Shown here one piece after another: positions 48,085 to 55,825 of a stretch of DNA of 64,000 nucleotides; within the stretch, counting starts at the first letter, position 1, and each line of letters opens with the position of its first letter. Source of the stretch: Myxococcales bacterium. Lineage in GTDB: Bacteria; Myxococcota_A; Polyangia; Polyangiales; Polyangiaceae. The position numbers were made by a program, and so were the translations under genes. The stretch lies in contig JAEUKE010000085.1 in the NCBI GenBank assembly GCA_016794345.1, positions 24,280-88,279 on the forward strand, written 5' to 3'. Under the pieces are notes generated by a model, which worked only from the letters and a program-made list of their open reading frames with translations, searched no databases and was not told the DNA's origin.

Positions 48085-49364
48085 GAGCTGCGGTGGACGA
48101 AGCGGTCGTTGTATTGCCGGAGGAGCTCCTCGCGGTGCTGAGGCGCCGCGATGCCGATCAGCAGCTGGGCGCGCTCCTGCAGGCCCTTGCCGTAGAGGTT
48201 GACGACCCCGTGCTCCGTCACGGCCCAGTGTACGTGGCCACGCGTCGTCACGACGCCGGCGCCCGGGTTGAGCACGGCACAGATGCGCGAGACGCCCTTC
48301 TTGGTCGTGGAGGGGAGCGCGATGATCGGCTTGCCGCCCGGCGAGAGCGCCGCCCCGCGCACGAAGTCCATCTGGCCCCCTATGCCCGAGAACTGGAGCG
48401 TCCCGAGCGAGTCCGCGCAGACCTGCCCGGTGAGGTCGATCTGGAGCGCGCTGTTGATGGCGACGACCTTCTCGTTCTTTCGAATGACGGATGTGTCATT
48501 GACCCACCCGACGTCGCGGAGCGCGACGAGGGGGTTGTCGTCGATGAAATCATAGACCTTCCTCGTCCCGAGGACGAAGGCGCTCACGATCCGCCCCGGC
48601 TCGACCTTCTTCGCCTCGTTCGTGATGACGCCCCGCTTCACGAGGTCCACGACGCCGTCGCTGAACATCTCGGTGTGGACCCCGAGCCGCTTGTGGTTCA
48701 CGAGGAACCGGAGCACGGCGTCGGGGATGCTCCCGATCCCCATCTGCAGCGTCGAGCCGTCCTCGACGAGAGCCGCGACGCGCTCTCCGATCGCCTCGGT
48801 GACGCCGTCGGCCTCCGCTGCGTAGCTCACCTCGGGCAGCTCGCGCGGCTCCTCGATGGCGTAGTGGATCCGCGAGACGTGCAGCTGCCCGTCGCCCAGG
48901 GTGCGCGGCATGCGCGGGTTGATCTGCGCGATGATGAGCTTTGCGGTCTCGGCTGCGGCGAGCGCCGCGTCGACCGAGGTGCCGAGCGAGCAGTATCCGT
49001 GTTTGTCGGGCGGCGAGACCTGGAGGATCGCGACGTCGACGGGGAGGACGCCGCGGCGGAAGAGCAGCGGGATCTCGCTGAGGAACACCGGGGTGTAGTC
49101 GCCGTTCGCTTGGTCCACCCACTGCCGCACGTTGGCCGAGACGAAGAGCGAGTTGAGGAAGACGTGCTCCCTCACGTTCGGGCGATCCCAGTCGATCTCG
49201 CCCAGCGTGCTGATGGCGACGAGCTCGATCTTCGTCACCTCGCCGGCGCGGTGAAGGAGCGCCTCGAGCAGCGAGGTGGGCGTGGCCGCGCTCCCGTGGA
49301 TGAACACGCGCTGACCGCTCTGGATGTGCCGGACCGCGTCTGCGGGGCTCTTCTCGATCTGCAT
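48081..49364 (-). CDS. Acetyl-CoA hydrolase / 4-hydroxybutyrate CoA-transferase family
   Basis: A 427-residue class I-fold CoA-transferase of the Cat1/Cat2/AbfT group. Visible: GQRVFIHGSAATPTSLLEAL, VSPPDKHGYCSLGTSVD, LQMGIGSIPDAVL, the HTEMFSDGVVDL segment containing the probable catalytic Glu, and SGIGGQMDFVRGA with the C-terminal CoA-binding region. It would move CoA between acids (for example acetyl-CoA to a hydroxy acid). Start by ATG 49364, just before MQIEKSPADAV. It overlaps the downstream PhyH gene (GTGA). Confidence 0.92.
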   Translation of the reverse strand: MQIEKSPADAVRHIQSGQRVFIHGSAATPTSLLEALLHRAGEVTKIELVAISTLGEIDWDRPNVREHVFLNSLFVSANVRQWVDQANGDYTPVFLSEIPLLFRRGVLPVDVAILQVSPPDKHGYCSLGTSVDAALAAAETAKLIIAQINPRMPRTLGDGQLHVSRIHYAIEEPRELPEVSYAAEADGVTEAIGERVAALVEDGSTLQMGIGSIPDAVLRFLVNHKRLGVHTEMFSDGVVDLVKRGVITNEAKKVEPGRIVSAFVLGTRKVYDFIDDNPLVALRDVGWVNDTSVIRKNEKVVAINSALQIDLTGQVCADSLGTLQFSGIGGQMDFVRGAALSPGGKPIIALPSTTKKGVSRICAVLNPGAGVVTTRGHVHWAVTEHGVVNLYGKGLQERAQLLIGIAAPQHREELLRQYNDRFVHRSS

Positions 49365-49396
49365 CGAGGGCGAGGTTATCACTGCGCGGGACGCGC

Positions 49397-50287
49397 TCAG
49401 CGGGCGACGTCCAGGATGGCGCGCCCCAGCGCCGCGGCGAACGCCCTGCGCACCCCCACGTCCTCCCAGCGCTCGGCCTCGCGCGGATCGAGGGCGTTGT
49501 GCGTCTCGACGATGATCGAGGGCATGGTCGGGCGGCGGAGCACGAAGATCCGCTTCTTGGGCTCGTGCCTGTCCACGAACACCCCTGCCTGACCGGCCTC
49601 GTAGAGCCCGGCATATTCTGCGCCCCCGTACGGGACGAACGCGGCCTCGCGCATGCTCGCGGCCACGCGCTCCGCCAGCGCGAGCCGCCGCGCGACGAGC
49701 GCGGCCTCGCCTTCGTCGGAGTAGAGGACGCTGAAGCCCGGCGCGTCGGTCGCGCGCTGGCACGAGACCGTGGGCTCGGGCGACCACGCCTCCTTCTTGC
49801 CTCGCACGTCGGAGTGCAAGCTGACAAACACGTCAGCTTTGAGCCGCGTGGCCTCCTCCACGCGCGCGGCGTAGGCGACGAGCTGGTCGCCGGCGCGGCT
49901 GCCGACCACCCAGAAGCGCCCCGACTCCTCCAGCGTCGCGGCGACGTCGTCGGCGAGGGAGCGAGTGAAGTCTTGCTCGTGGACGCAGAAGCAGGAGGTG
50001 TTGCCGGGGTTGTCCGCGGCGCCGTGGCCTGCGTCCAGGTAGACCGAGATGCGGCGGGAAGGCGGCACCTCGGGCCAGGGCAGCTCGTCCGGCTCGCGAT
50101 CGGGCCACGTCGTCGGCGCGGTCGTGTCTTGGTCGGCGACGTCGCTCGAAAGCACCGCGGCGCTCTCGAGCCCCCCGCCGCGTGCTTCTTCTGCGGGGCA
50201 ACCCAGGAGCGCCGCGCCAGCGGCGACGAGGAGCGCGAGGCTTACGGCCGCCGATTCAAGTCTTCCGCGTAGCGATACGCCGTGTAT
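49397..50287 (-). CDS. N-acetylmuramoyl-L-alanine amidase lipoprotein (start uncertain)
   Basis: An amidase_3-type peptidoglycan amidase. YLDAGHGAADNPGN gives the first zinc His, VSHSD-like FVSLHSDVRGKKEA another, and PSIIVETHNALDP the late catalytic Glu region. A clean lipoprotein signal (AAVSLALLVAAGAALLGC) precedes an acidic linker. No ATG, GTG or TTG lies just before it in frame; the nearest canonical one (50495) would overlap all of the 70-residue gene upstream. The end coordinate marks an in-frame ATA and is a placeholder. It acts in the periplasm on cell-wall turnover. Confidence 0.8.
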   Translation of the reverse strand: MHGVSLRGRLESAAVSLALLVAAGAALLGCPAEEARGGGLESAAVLSSDVADQDTTAPTTWPDREPDELPWPEVPPSRRISVYLDAGHGAADNPGNTSCFCVHEQDFTRSLADDVAATLEESGRFWVVGSRAGDQLVAYAARVEEATRLKADVFVSLHSDVRGKKEAWSPEPTVSCQRATDAPGFSVLYSDEGEAALVARRLALAERVAASMREAAFVPYGGAEYAGLYEAGQAGVFVDRHEPKKRIFVLRRPTMPSIIVETHNALDPREAERWEDVGVRRAFAAALGRAILDVAR

Positions 50288-50454
50288 GCCGAGATGAGGT
50301 GGCAGACCCAGCCGAGCGTGCCGCCGCTTCCAATCCAGAAGCCGGGCGTGATCACCAGCCAGAAGATGCCCCGCAAGAACGCCCCGTTGTAGATCTGCCC
50401 CACCCCGGGGACGATCAGCGAGAGCACAGCGGCGAGGCCAGGGTTCTTCTTCAT
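50242..50454 (-). CDS. Small membrane protein, TM2-like
   Basis: A 70-residue protein, MKKNPGLAAVLSLIVPGVGQ then IYNGAFLRGI, with two hydrophobic helices (about 7-24 and 27-55). The pattern NPGLAA.LS..VPG.GQIYNG is that of TM2/DUF5683-like small membrane proteins. Function unknown. It lies immediately upstream of, and overlaps, the amidase gene, and shows codon usage like its neighbours. Confidence 0.8.
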   Translation of the reverse strand: MKKNPGLAAVLSLIVPGVGQIYNGAFLRGIFWLVITPGFWIGSGGTLGWVCHLISAYTAYRYAEDLNRRP

Positions 50455-50526
50455 TGCAGGAGGACCATGCGCACGCCGGCAGCGAATGCAAGGCCATCTG
50501 CGAGCAGGTGGCCTCCACGCGCGGCA

Positions 50527-50952
50527 TCACGCCTGGCGTTTCTTCGCTTCGGGAGCCACGGGCGTCGTGCGCGCCAGGCCCGGACGCTCCGAGCGTGGCG
50601 GCTCTTCCCACTTGGGCTCGACCTCCCAGCGCGGGTCGTAGCTGGGCTCGAGGTAAGCGGCGTCGAGCTCCTCGTCGCTCTCTTCGATGGGCGCAGGCTC
50701 GTCGAGCAGGCCCTCGGGTCGGAAAAACGCCTCGCGAGCCGAATAATCCGAAAGAACCGGGGCCTGCTCCGCGAAGAAGGACTCGACGTCCTCCTCCGAG
50801 ATCGGCTGCCCATACGACACGAGCCCGCGCGCGCGCTCGACGAGCAACGCGTCTGCGAGCTCGTACGCGCGCGCCGCGATCGCGGCAGGCCTGTCCACCC
50901 GGTGCGCGAGCGCCGCGGCGAGGTGGGCAGCGAAGAAGTCCCGCAGGTCCAT
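50527..50952 (-). CDS. Hypothetical acidic protein
   Basis: A 141-residue protein with a helical N-terminal half (MDLRDFFAAHLAAALAHRVD, then IAARAYELADALL) and an acidic, Pro-rich tail (EESDEELDAAYLEPSYDPRW). No signal peptide, TM helix or known domain. The clear ATG, local codon bias and a conserved-looking helical start support it as a gene. It lies upstream of the small membrane protein gene on the same strand, 72 bp away. Function unknown. Confidence 0.6.
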   Translation of the reverse strand: MDLRDFFAAHLAAALAHRVDRPAAIAARAYELADALLVERARGLVSYGQPISEEDVESFFAEQAPVLSDYSAREAFFRPEGLLDEPAPIEESDEELDAAYLEPSYDPRWEVEPKWEEPPRSERPGLARTTPVAPEAKKRQA

Positions 50953-51064
50953 TGCTCGAAGTCTACTGCGCCCGGCGGCAAAGACCAGAAACGGGGGATT
51001 GTGGTGCCCGGGCGGGAGCGAGCTCGGTTTCTGGCCAGCTCCGCGCCTGGTGTAGGCTGGTCAC

Positions 51065-51973
51065 ATGAGCGCCCGCCTCGGCGCGATCCTTCTCTCCCTG
51101 GTGGTCGTCGCCGCGCCGCGCTCGGCGTCGGCACAGCCCGGAGATCCGGCGGTCGCGGCCGAGCGGTTCACGACCGGAGAGGAGGCGTTCGAGGCGGGCG
51201 ACTTCCTGCGCGCAGCCGAAGCGTTCGAGGCGGCGTATGCGGCGGACCCGCAGCCCGCGGCGCTGTGGAACGCGGCGCGGTCGTTCGATCGCGCGGGAGA
51301 GCACGCCCGCGCGGCGACGCTCTATCAGCTCTACGTGCGCGAGGCGCCAAGCGACGCTCCCGATCGCGACGAGGCGACGCGCGCCCTCGTGGAGCTCGGG
51401 CGGCGGCTCGGGAAGATCGAGATCGTGGCGCCGTCCTCGCCCAGGCTCGCGGTCGACGGCCGACCGGTTCGAGGCTCCACCGTGTTCGTGAACGCAGGCA
51501 CACACCTGGTCGAGGCGGAGTTCGGAGCGGCGCGCGCGCGGCGTGAGGTGAGCGTGGAGGAGGGCAGCACGAAGACCGTGCTCCTCGAGGAGCCGCCGGC
51601 TACCCCGTCGCCCGCCCCACCTGTGCCGCCCGTCGCGCGCACCGCGCCGGAGCCCGAGCGACGCAGCGGCGTCACCCCATGGCTGATGGCTCCCTTCCTC
51701 GGCACCACCGCGCTCGCGGGCGCGCTCACAATCGCCTCCGGGGTGGACACGCTCGTCGCGCGGGGCCAATACCTCGACATCCCCGAGGACGAGCGCACGC
51801 AGCGCCAATACGATGACGGCAAGCTCAAGCAGGATCGAACCAACGTCATGATCGGGGTCACGGCCGGCCTCGCGCTCGTGACGACGTCGGTCGCGCTCTT
51901 CGCGATCGACTGGGGCAAAGGGACCGTCATCGGTGTCTCGCCGGGCGGCGTACGCGCGCATGGCTGGTTCTGA
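51065..51973 (+). CDS. TPR/PEGA-type exported membrane protein
   Basis: A 302-residue protein with signal peptide (to about 23, SASAQ), TPR-like helices (AAERFTTGEEAFEAGDFLRA, then AALWNAARSFDRAGEHARAA, about 28-105), a PEGA-like strand segment (LAVDGRPVRGSTVFVNAGTH, about 120-165), a Pro linker and two C-terminal hydrophobic helices (about 200-222 and 258-280). It is the same architecture as the protein at 3868-4881. Its 3' end overlaps the kinase start by 14 bp, so it opens the kinase-lipoprotein-ECF operon. Probably displays the TPR/PEGA part in the periplasm; role inferred from context. Confidence 0.72.
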   Translation: MSARLGAILLSLVVVAAPRSASAQPGDPAVAAERFTTGEEAFEAGDFLRAAEAFEAAYAADPQPAALWNAARSFDRAGEHARAATLYQLYVREAPSDAPDRDEATRALVELGRRLGKIEIVAPSSPRLAVDGRPVRGSTVFVNAGTHLVEAEFGAARARREVSVEEGSTKTVLLEEPPATPSPAPPVPPVARTAPEPERRSGVTPWLMAPFLGTTALAGALTIASGVDTLVARGQYLDIPEDERTQRQYDDGKLKQDRTNVMIGVTAGLALVTTSVALFAIDWGKGTVIGVSPGGVRAHGWF

Positions 51974-53366
51974 GCGTCTCGGCGACTGTGACGTGCTCTT
52001 CGAGCTCGCGAGCGGCGGGATGGCGACGGTCTTGCTCGCCCGGCAGCTCGGAGACGCCGGCTTCGAGCGGCTCGTCGCGCTCAAGCGGGTGCACCGTCAC
52101 CTGGTGGAGGATCCGGAGGTCTTCGCCATGGCCAGCGACGAAGCGCGCCTCGCGGCGCTCGTCCGGCACACGAACGTCGTCGCCGTCACCGGCGTCCTCG
52201 ACACGGGCGGCGAGCTCGTCCTCGTGCAGGACTACGTCGAGGGCTTCGGCCTCGCCCGGCTGCTCCGGGAGCTCGGCAAGGCGGGCGAGCGGCTCGAGCC
52301 CGCGATCGCAGCGCGGATCCTGATCGACGCCGCGCGGGGGCTACACGCAACACACGAGGCGAAGGATCTGCTGGGCCAGCCGCTCGAGATCGTCCACCGC
52401 GACGTGAGCCCCCAGAACCTCCTCGTCGGCAGCGACGGAACCACCCGCCTCATCGACTTCGGCATCGCGCGCGCCGAGCGGCGGATGTCCGCGACACGAA
52501 CGGGCGTCCTCAAGGGGAAGCTCTCGTACATGGCGCCGGAGCAGATAGGGGAGGAGCGGGTGGACAGGCGCGCCGACGTGTTCGCAGCCGGCGCCGTCCT
52601 GTTCGAGGCACTCACCGGCAAGCGGGCGTTCGACGGACAGGATGACGCTTCTGTCATGGCGAAGGTCCTCACCACGCCGCCGGACACGAGCCTGGTGGAC
52701 GCCGCGTGCCCGGAGCTCGCTCCCGTAGTCCGCCGCGCGCTCGCGCGGGCGCCCGAGGAGCGCTTCGCTACCGCGGCGGAGCTGGCCAAGGCGATCGGCA
52801 GCGCCGTGAAGCCTGCCGACGACGAAGACGTGAAGGAGCTCGTCGAGCGGGTCTTCGGCGCGGAGCTCACGCGGCTGCGCGAGCGAATCGCCGCCGCCAT
52901 CGCACACGTGTCGGCATCCGGCTCGGACGATGGCGACGACGGCGGCGGGCGCACCGGAGAGGCCGCCGAGACACCGCTCTCCGCGGTGGACGACCCCGCG
53001 CCTCCGGCCAGGCCTCCGCGTGCGTTCGCGTGGCCGGCGCTCGCGGGGCTGGGCGCAGCCGGCGCACTCCTCCTTCTGTTGGTGGCGAGCCGCGGCACCG
53101 ACACGGCGGCCGGCGCCTCCGCGAACACGAGCGCGCCCGATCGATCTGCCACCGCATCACCGAGCCCCACGATCGGCGCGAGCGCGGCCCCCCTGCTCTC
53201 GCCGCGCCTCGAGCCCTCTGCTCCGAGCGCGACCGAGAGCGCGAGCCCGAGCGGCTCGGCCCGACCTCCGCCGCCCCCGCGACGGAGCGCGCCGTCGGCC
53301 GCGACCTCGACGCCGAGCGCGCGACCCGACCTGCATCCGAGCCCCTACGCGAGCGCGCCGAGATGA
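51960..53366 (+). CDS. Ser/Thr protein kinase with TM helix and exported tail
   Basis: A 468-residue Hanks kinase of the same subgroup as that at 4878-6365 (both have GGMATV and GFERLVA.K). Motifs: ASGGMATVLLA (17-27), Lys42 in ALKRV, HRDVSPQNLL (146-155), DFG (166-168), APEQIG. A TM helix near 362-378 (PALAGLGAAGALLLLLVASR) is followed by a Ser/Thr/Pro/Ala-rich outer tail. It overlaps both neighbours (14 bp upstream, ATGA downstream), so kinase, TPR/PEGA and lipoprotein are made together. It may phosphorylate the ECF sigma factor encoded two genes later (inference). Confidence 0.92.
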   Translation: MAGSERLGDCDVLFELASGGMATVLLARQLGDAGFERLVALKRVHRHLVEDPEVFAMASDEARLAALVRHTNVVAVTGVLDTGGELVLVQDYVEGFGLARLLRELGKAGERLEPAIAARILIDAARGLHATHEAKDLLGQPLEIVHRDVSPQNLLVGSDGTTRLIDFGIARAERRMSATRTGVLKGKLSYMAPEQIGEERVDRRADVFAAGAVLFEALTGKRAFDGQDDASVMAKVLTTPPDTSLVDAACPELAPVVRRALARAPEERFATAAELAKAIGSAVKPADDEDVKELVERVFGAELTRLRERIAAAIAHVSASGSDDGDDGGGRTGEAAETPLSAVDDPAPPARPPRAFAWPALAGLGAAGALLLLLVASRGTDTAAGASANTSAPDRSATASPSPTIGASAAPLLSPRLEPSAPSATESASPSGSARPPPPPRRSAPSAATSTPSARPDLHPSPYASAPR

Positions 53367-54427
53367 AGTGGGCCTCTCCGCGGGCGCTCGCAGCTGCCTC
53401 GACCCTCGCCGCCATCGGCGCGTGCACCTCGTTCGAAGGGCTCGAGCCGGATCTGGGCGGCGCCCCGCCGAACGGCGGCGGCGGCGCGGGCGGGGGCGAG
53501 CCCGAAGGGCCGGCGAGCCTGCTGCCGCTCTTCGAAGCAGCCAACCTCTGCTCCGTCGTGTTTCGCTGCCCGACGCTCGGCGGCTCCATCTTCCTCTCGA
53601 CCGGGATCCCGCTCGTCCAGACGGACGCCGAGGGACGGCCCACCGCCTGGAACTACTCGGCGTGTGTCGACTGGCTCACGGCTCCGCTCGAAGCGGGCCG
53701 CGTGGGCTTCGAGCCGCTGCGCGACGAGCTGTTCGGAAAGATCATCGCCGAGACGGACTGCGGCGAGGCGGCGAGCCACCTTCCTTTTGTCGTCAGTGGC
53801 GACCCGATCGAGACCTGCGGTGGCAGCCAGGAAGACCTCTGCTCCGGGAAAGACACAGTCTTGTGCCCGGAAGGCGTGACGGCCCAATGTGTGGGCGGGG
53901 TGATCGCGCCAGGCAGTACGTGTGTCGATCCGGGGGCGGGCGGCGTCGGCTGTGCGGTCGGAACCTGCTCGACGCCGGATCTGTGGTGTGACTCCGAATA
54001 CGTCTTCGAGTGCACGGCCGACGGCCTGAACGTGGGGCTCTCCTGCGAGACCTACGGCCTCTCTTGCCAGGCGCCCGCCGGCTGCGTCGCCTCGAACGGA
54101 CAGACCGCGTGTGACGAGATCGGGCAGCAGCGCTGCGCCGACGCCGAGCGCCGCGCCCGCGCCTGCGCGATTCGCCAGCCCTCCGGCGGGCTCCTCGCCG
54201 CCGAGGTCGAGTGTGATTCCATGGAGATGGTTTGCGTCGAAGAGGGCGGAACCGCGCGGTGCGCGAGGCCCGACGCGACCTGCAGCCCCTACGACGTCGG
54301 CCTGAACCTCTGCCAGGGCGACGAGGTGCTCCTCTGCGTCCAAGGACAACCGACGACCTTCGATTGCTCGCGTATCGGCCTCTCCTGCATCCCTGGCAGC
54401 GGCTCCCAGACCGCGCACTGCGGCTGA
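53363..54427 (+). CDS. Cys-rich secreted lipoprotein
   Basis: A 354-residue predicted lipoprotein (lipobox AIGAC, Cys21, then TSFEGLEPD), a Gly-rich linker (about 32-48) and a Cys-rich body with more than 20 Cys spaced in small repeats (DLWCDSEYVFECTADGL, GLSCETYGLSCQ, QRCADAERRARACA). It is probably disulfide-bonded on the cell surface. No enzyme signature. The start overlaps the kinase stop (ATGA). It may be a sensor or ligand-binding partner of the kinase operon; this is inference. Confidence 0.75.
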   Translation: MKWASPRALAAASTLAAIGACTSFEGLEPDLGGAPPNGGGGAGGGEPEGPASLLPLFEAANLCSVVFRCPTLGGSIFLSTGIPLVQTDAEGRPTAWNYSACVDWLTAPLEAGRVGFEPLRDELFGKIIAETDCGEAASHLPFVVSGDPIETCGGSQEDLCSGKDTVLCPEGVTAQCVGGVIAPGSTCVDPGAGGVGCAVGTCSTPDLWCDSEYVFECTADGLNVGLSCETYGLSCQAPAGCVASNGQTACDEIGQQRCADAERRARACAIRQPSGGLLAAEVECDSMEMVCVEEGGTARCARPDATCSPYDVGLNLCQGDEVLLCVQGQPTTFDCSRIGLSCIPGSGSQTAHCG

Positions 54428-54460
54428 CCTCGACCCACCCCGATCCCAGGATTTGACCTC

Positions 54461-55303
54461 ATGAGCATCACGCGTGTCCCAGGGAACGTGAAAGCGGCTG
54501 CGGGATGCCTGCTCGGGTCGGCCCTCTCGCTCCTTGCGTGCGGGCTCGACCCGGAGGGCGGCCTGCTGTCGGCCGAGGCCAAGCAGATCGTGCACGACCA
54601 GGAGGACAGCGAGGAGGTCCTCTCGGTGGGCACCGCGGTCGCCGCCGCCCCGACCTACGTGCTCTCCGCCCAGACCGTGACCCTGGCGAGCGCGGTCGCC
54701 GCGCAAGAGGCGCTCTCGACCTTGGCGGAGCCCGCGGGGTGCCTCACGGTCGAGACCTCGGGGAATCGAGTCACCTACACCCTCGACGGCTGCACCGGCC
54801 CTTGGGGGCGGCACGAGGTCAGCGGGAAGCAGATCGCGACGTTCTCCCCGGGACCCGACGCCGGCGCCTTCGTGATCGACATCGAGACGGAAGGCCTCAC
54901 GATCGACTCCGCGCCCGCGTCGTACGCGGCGACCGGGACGATCACCATCGAAGGGGAGGCGCGCACGCTCGAGTGGTCGGGGAGCTTCTCCGGCCAGGCC
55001 GCGGATGGGCGCAACGTCGAGCACGACACGAGCCTGACGCTTACCTCACCGGGCGACGGGACGATCTCCGTCAGCGGCTCGAGCTCGACCCGCATCGGCC
55101 TGCGCGGCATCGAGGTCGAGATCGACGATCTCACCCGGAACGGCCCCGTCGGGACCTGCCCCGAGGGCACCGTCACGGTCCGGAGGAAGCTCGGCGGGCT
55201 CACCGTGACGCTCACCTTCGACGGGACCCGCGAGTTCGTGGCCAAGACGAGCCGCGGAGGCCGCGGGACGTTCGAGTCCACGTGTGTGCCGGAGGGCCGG
55301 TGA
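54461..55303 (+). CDS. Secreted lipoprotein of unknown function
   Basis: A 280-residue predicted lipoprotein (lipobox SLLAC, Cys27). The mature part is beta-rich: NRVTYTLDGCTGPWG and repeated strands (GTITIEGEARTLEWSGSFSG, TSLTLTSPGDGTISVSG), ending CVPEGR. No known domain. It lies 33 bp downstream of the Cys-rich lipoprotein and its TGA is overlapped by the GTG of the sigma factor gene (GTGA), so they are translationally coupled. It is not a recognisable anti-sigma factor because no TM or zinc-binding anti-sigma motif is present. Confidence 0.75.
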   Translation: MSITRVPGNVKAAAGCLLGSALSLLACGLDPEGGLLSAEAKQIVHDQEDSEEVLSVGTAVAAAPTYVLSAQTVTLASAVAAQEALSTLAEPAGCLTVETSGNRVTYTLDGCTGPWGRHEVSGKQIATFSPGPDAGAFVIDIETEGLTIDSAPASYAATGTITIEGEARTLEWSGSFSGQAADGRNVEHDTSLTLTSPGDGTISVSGSSSTRIGLRGIEVEIDDLTRNGPVGTCPEGTVTVRRKLGGLTVTLTFDGTREFVAKTSRGGRGTFESTCVPEGR

Positions 55304-55821
55304 CGGACGAGGAGCTCGTCGAGCGGGCTCGCGCCGGAGACCGGCCCGCGCGGGAAGAGCTCGCGCGCCGGCACCGCCCGCTGATCGTCCGGCTCGTGCG
55401 CCGCTACGTCAGCGAAGGCGACGCCGACGACGTCGCGCAGCGCGCGGTCCTGCGCGCCTTCGACAAGCTCGAGAGCTTTCGCGGCGAGTCGAGCTTCCGA
55501 TCGTGGCTGCATCGCATCGCCGTGAACGTGGCGCTCAACCACATCCGCGACACGCGCCGTGAGGTCCCCTCCCCCGTCGACGAGGCGGACCTCATCACGA
55601 ACACGCTCGGCACCGCGCGGCTCGTCGCTCGGGAAGCGAAGGCCCGCCTCCTCGCCGCGCTCGACGAGCTCCCGCCGAAGCAGAAGCAGAGCGTCGAGCT
55701 GCGGCTGTTCCGCGAGCTCAGCTTCGCCGAGGTCGCGGAGCAGATGGGCACCTCGGAGGAGTCGGCCAAGTCCAACTTCCACCACGCGATGAAGCGCCTC
55801 CGCGCCCACCTCGAGGGGTGA
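55300..55821 (+). CDS. ECF-type RNA polymerase sigma factor
   Basis: A 173-residue sigma-70 family group IV factor. Region 2: DEELVERARAGDRPAREELA and SEGDADDVAQRAVLRAFDKL with FRGESSFRSWLHRIAVNVALN. Region 4: LDELPPKQKQSVELRLFREL then SFAEVAEQMGTSEESAKSNF. No anti-sigma gene is adjacent; the operon contains a Ser/Thr kinase instead. Some ECF groups are activated by Ser/Thr phosphorylation, which may apply here. GTG start overlaps the previous lipoprotein stop (GTGA). It converges with the AAA ATPase gene. Confidence 0.92.
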   Translation: MTDEELVERARAGDRPAREELARRHRPLIVRLVRRYVSEGDADDVAQRAVLRAFDKLESFRGESSFRSWLHRIAVNVALNHIRDTRREVPSPVDEADLITNTLGTARLVAREAKARLLAALDELPPKQKQSVELRLFRELSFAEVAEQMGTSEESAKSNFHHAMKRLRAHLEG

Positions 55822-55825
55822 GCGA

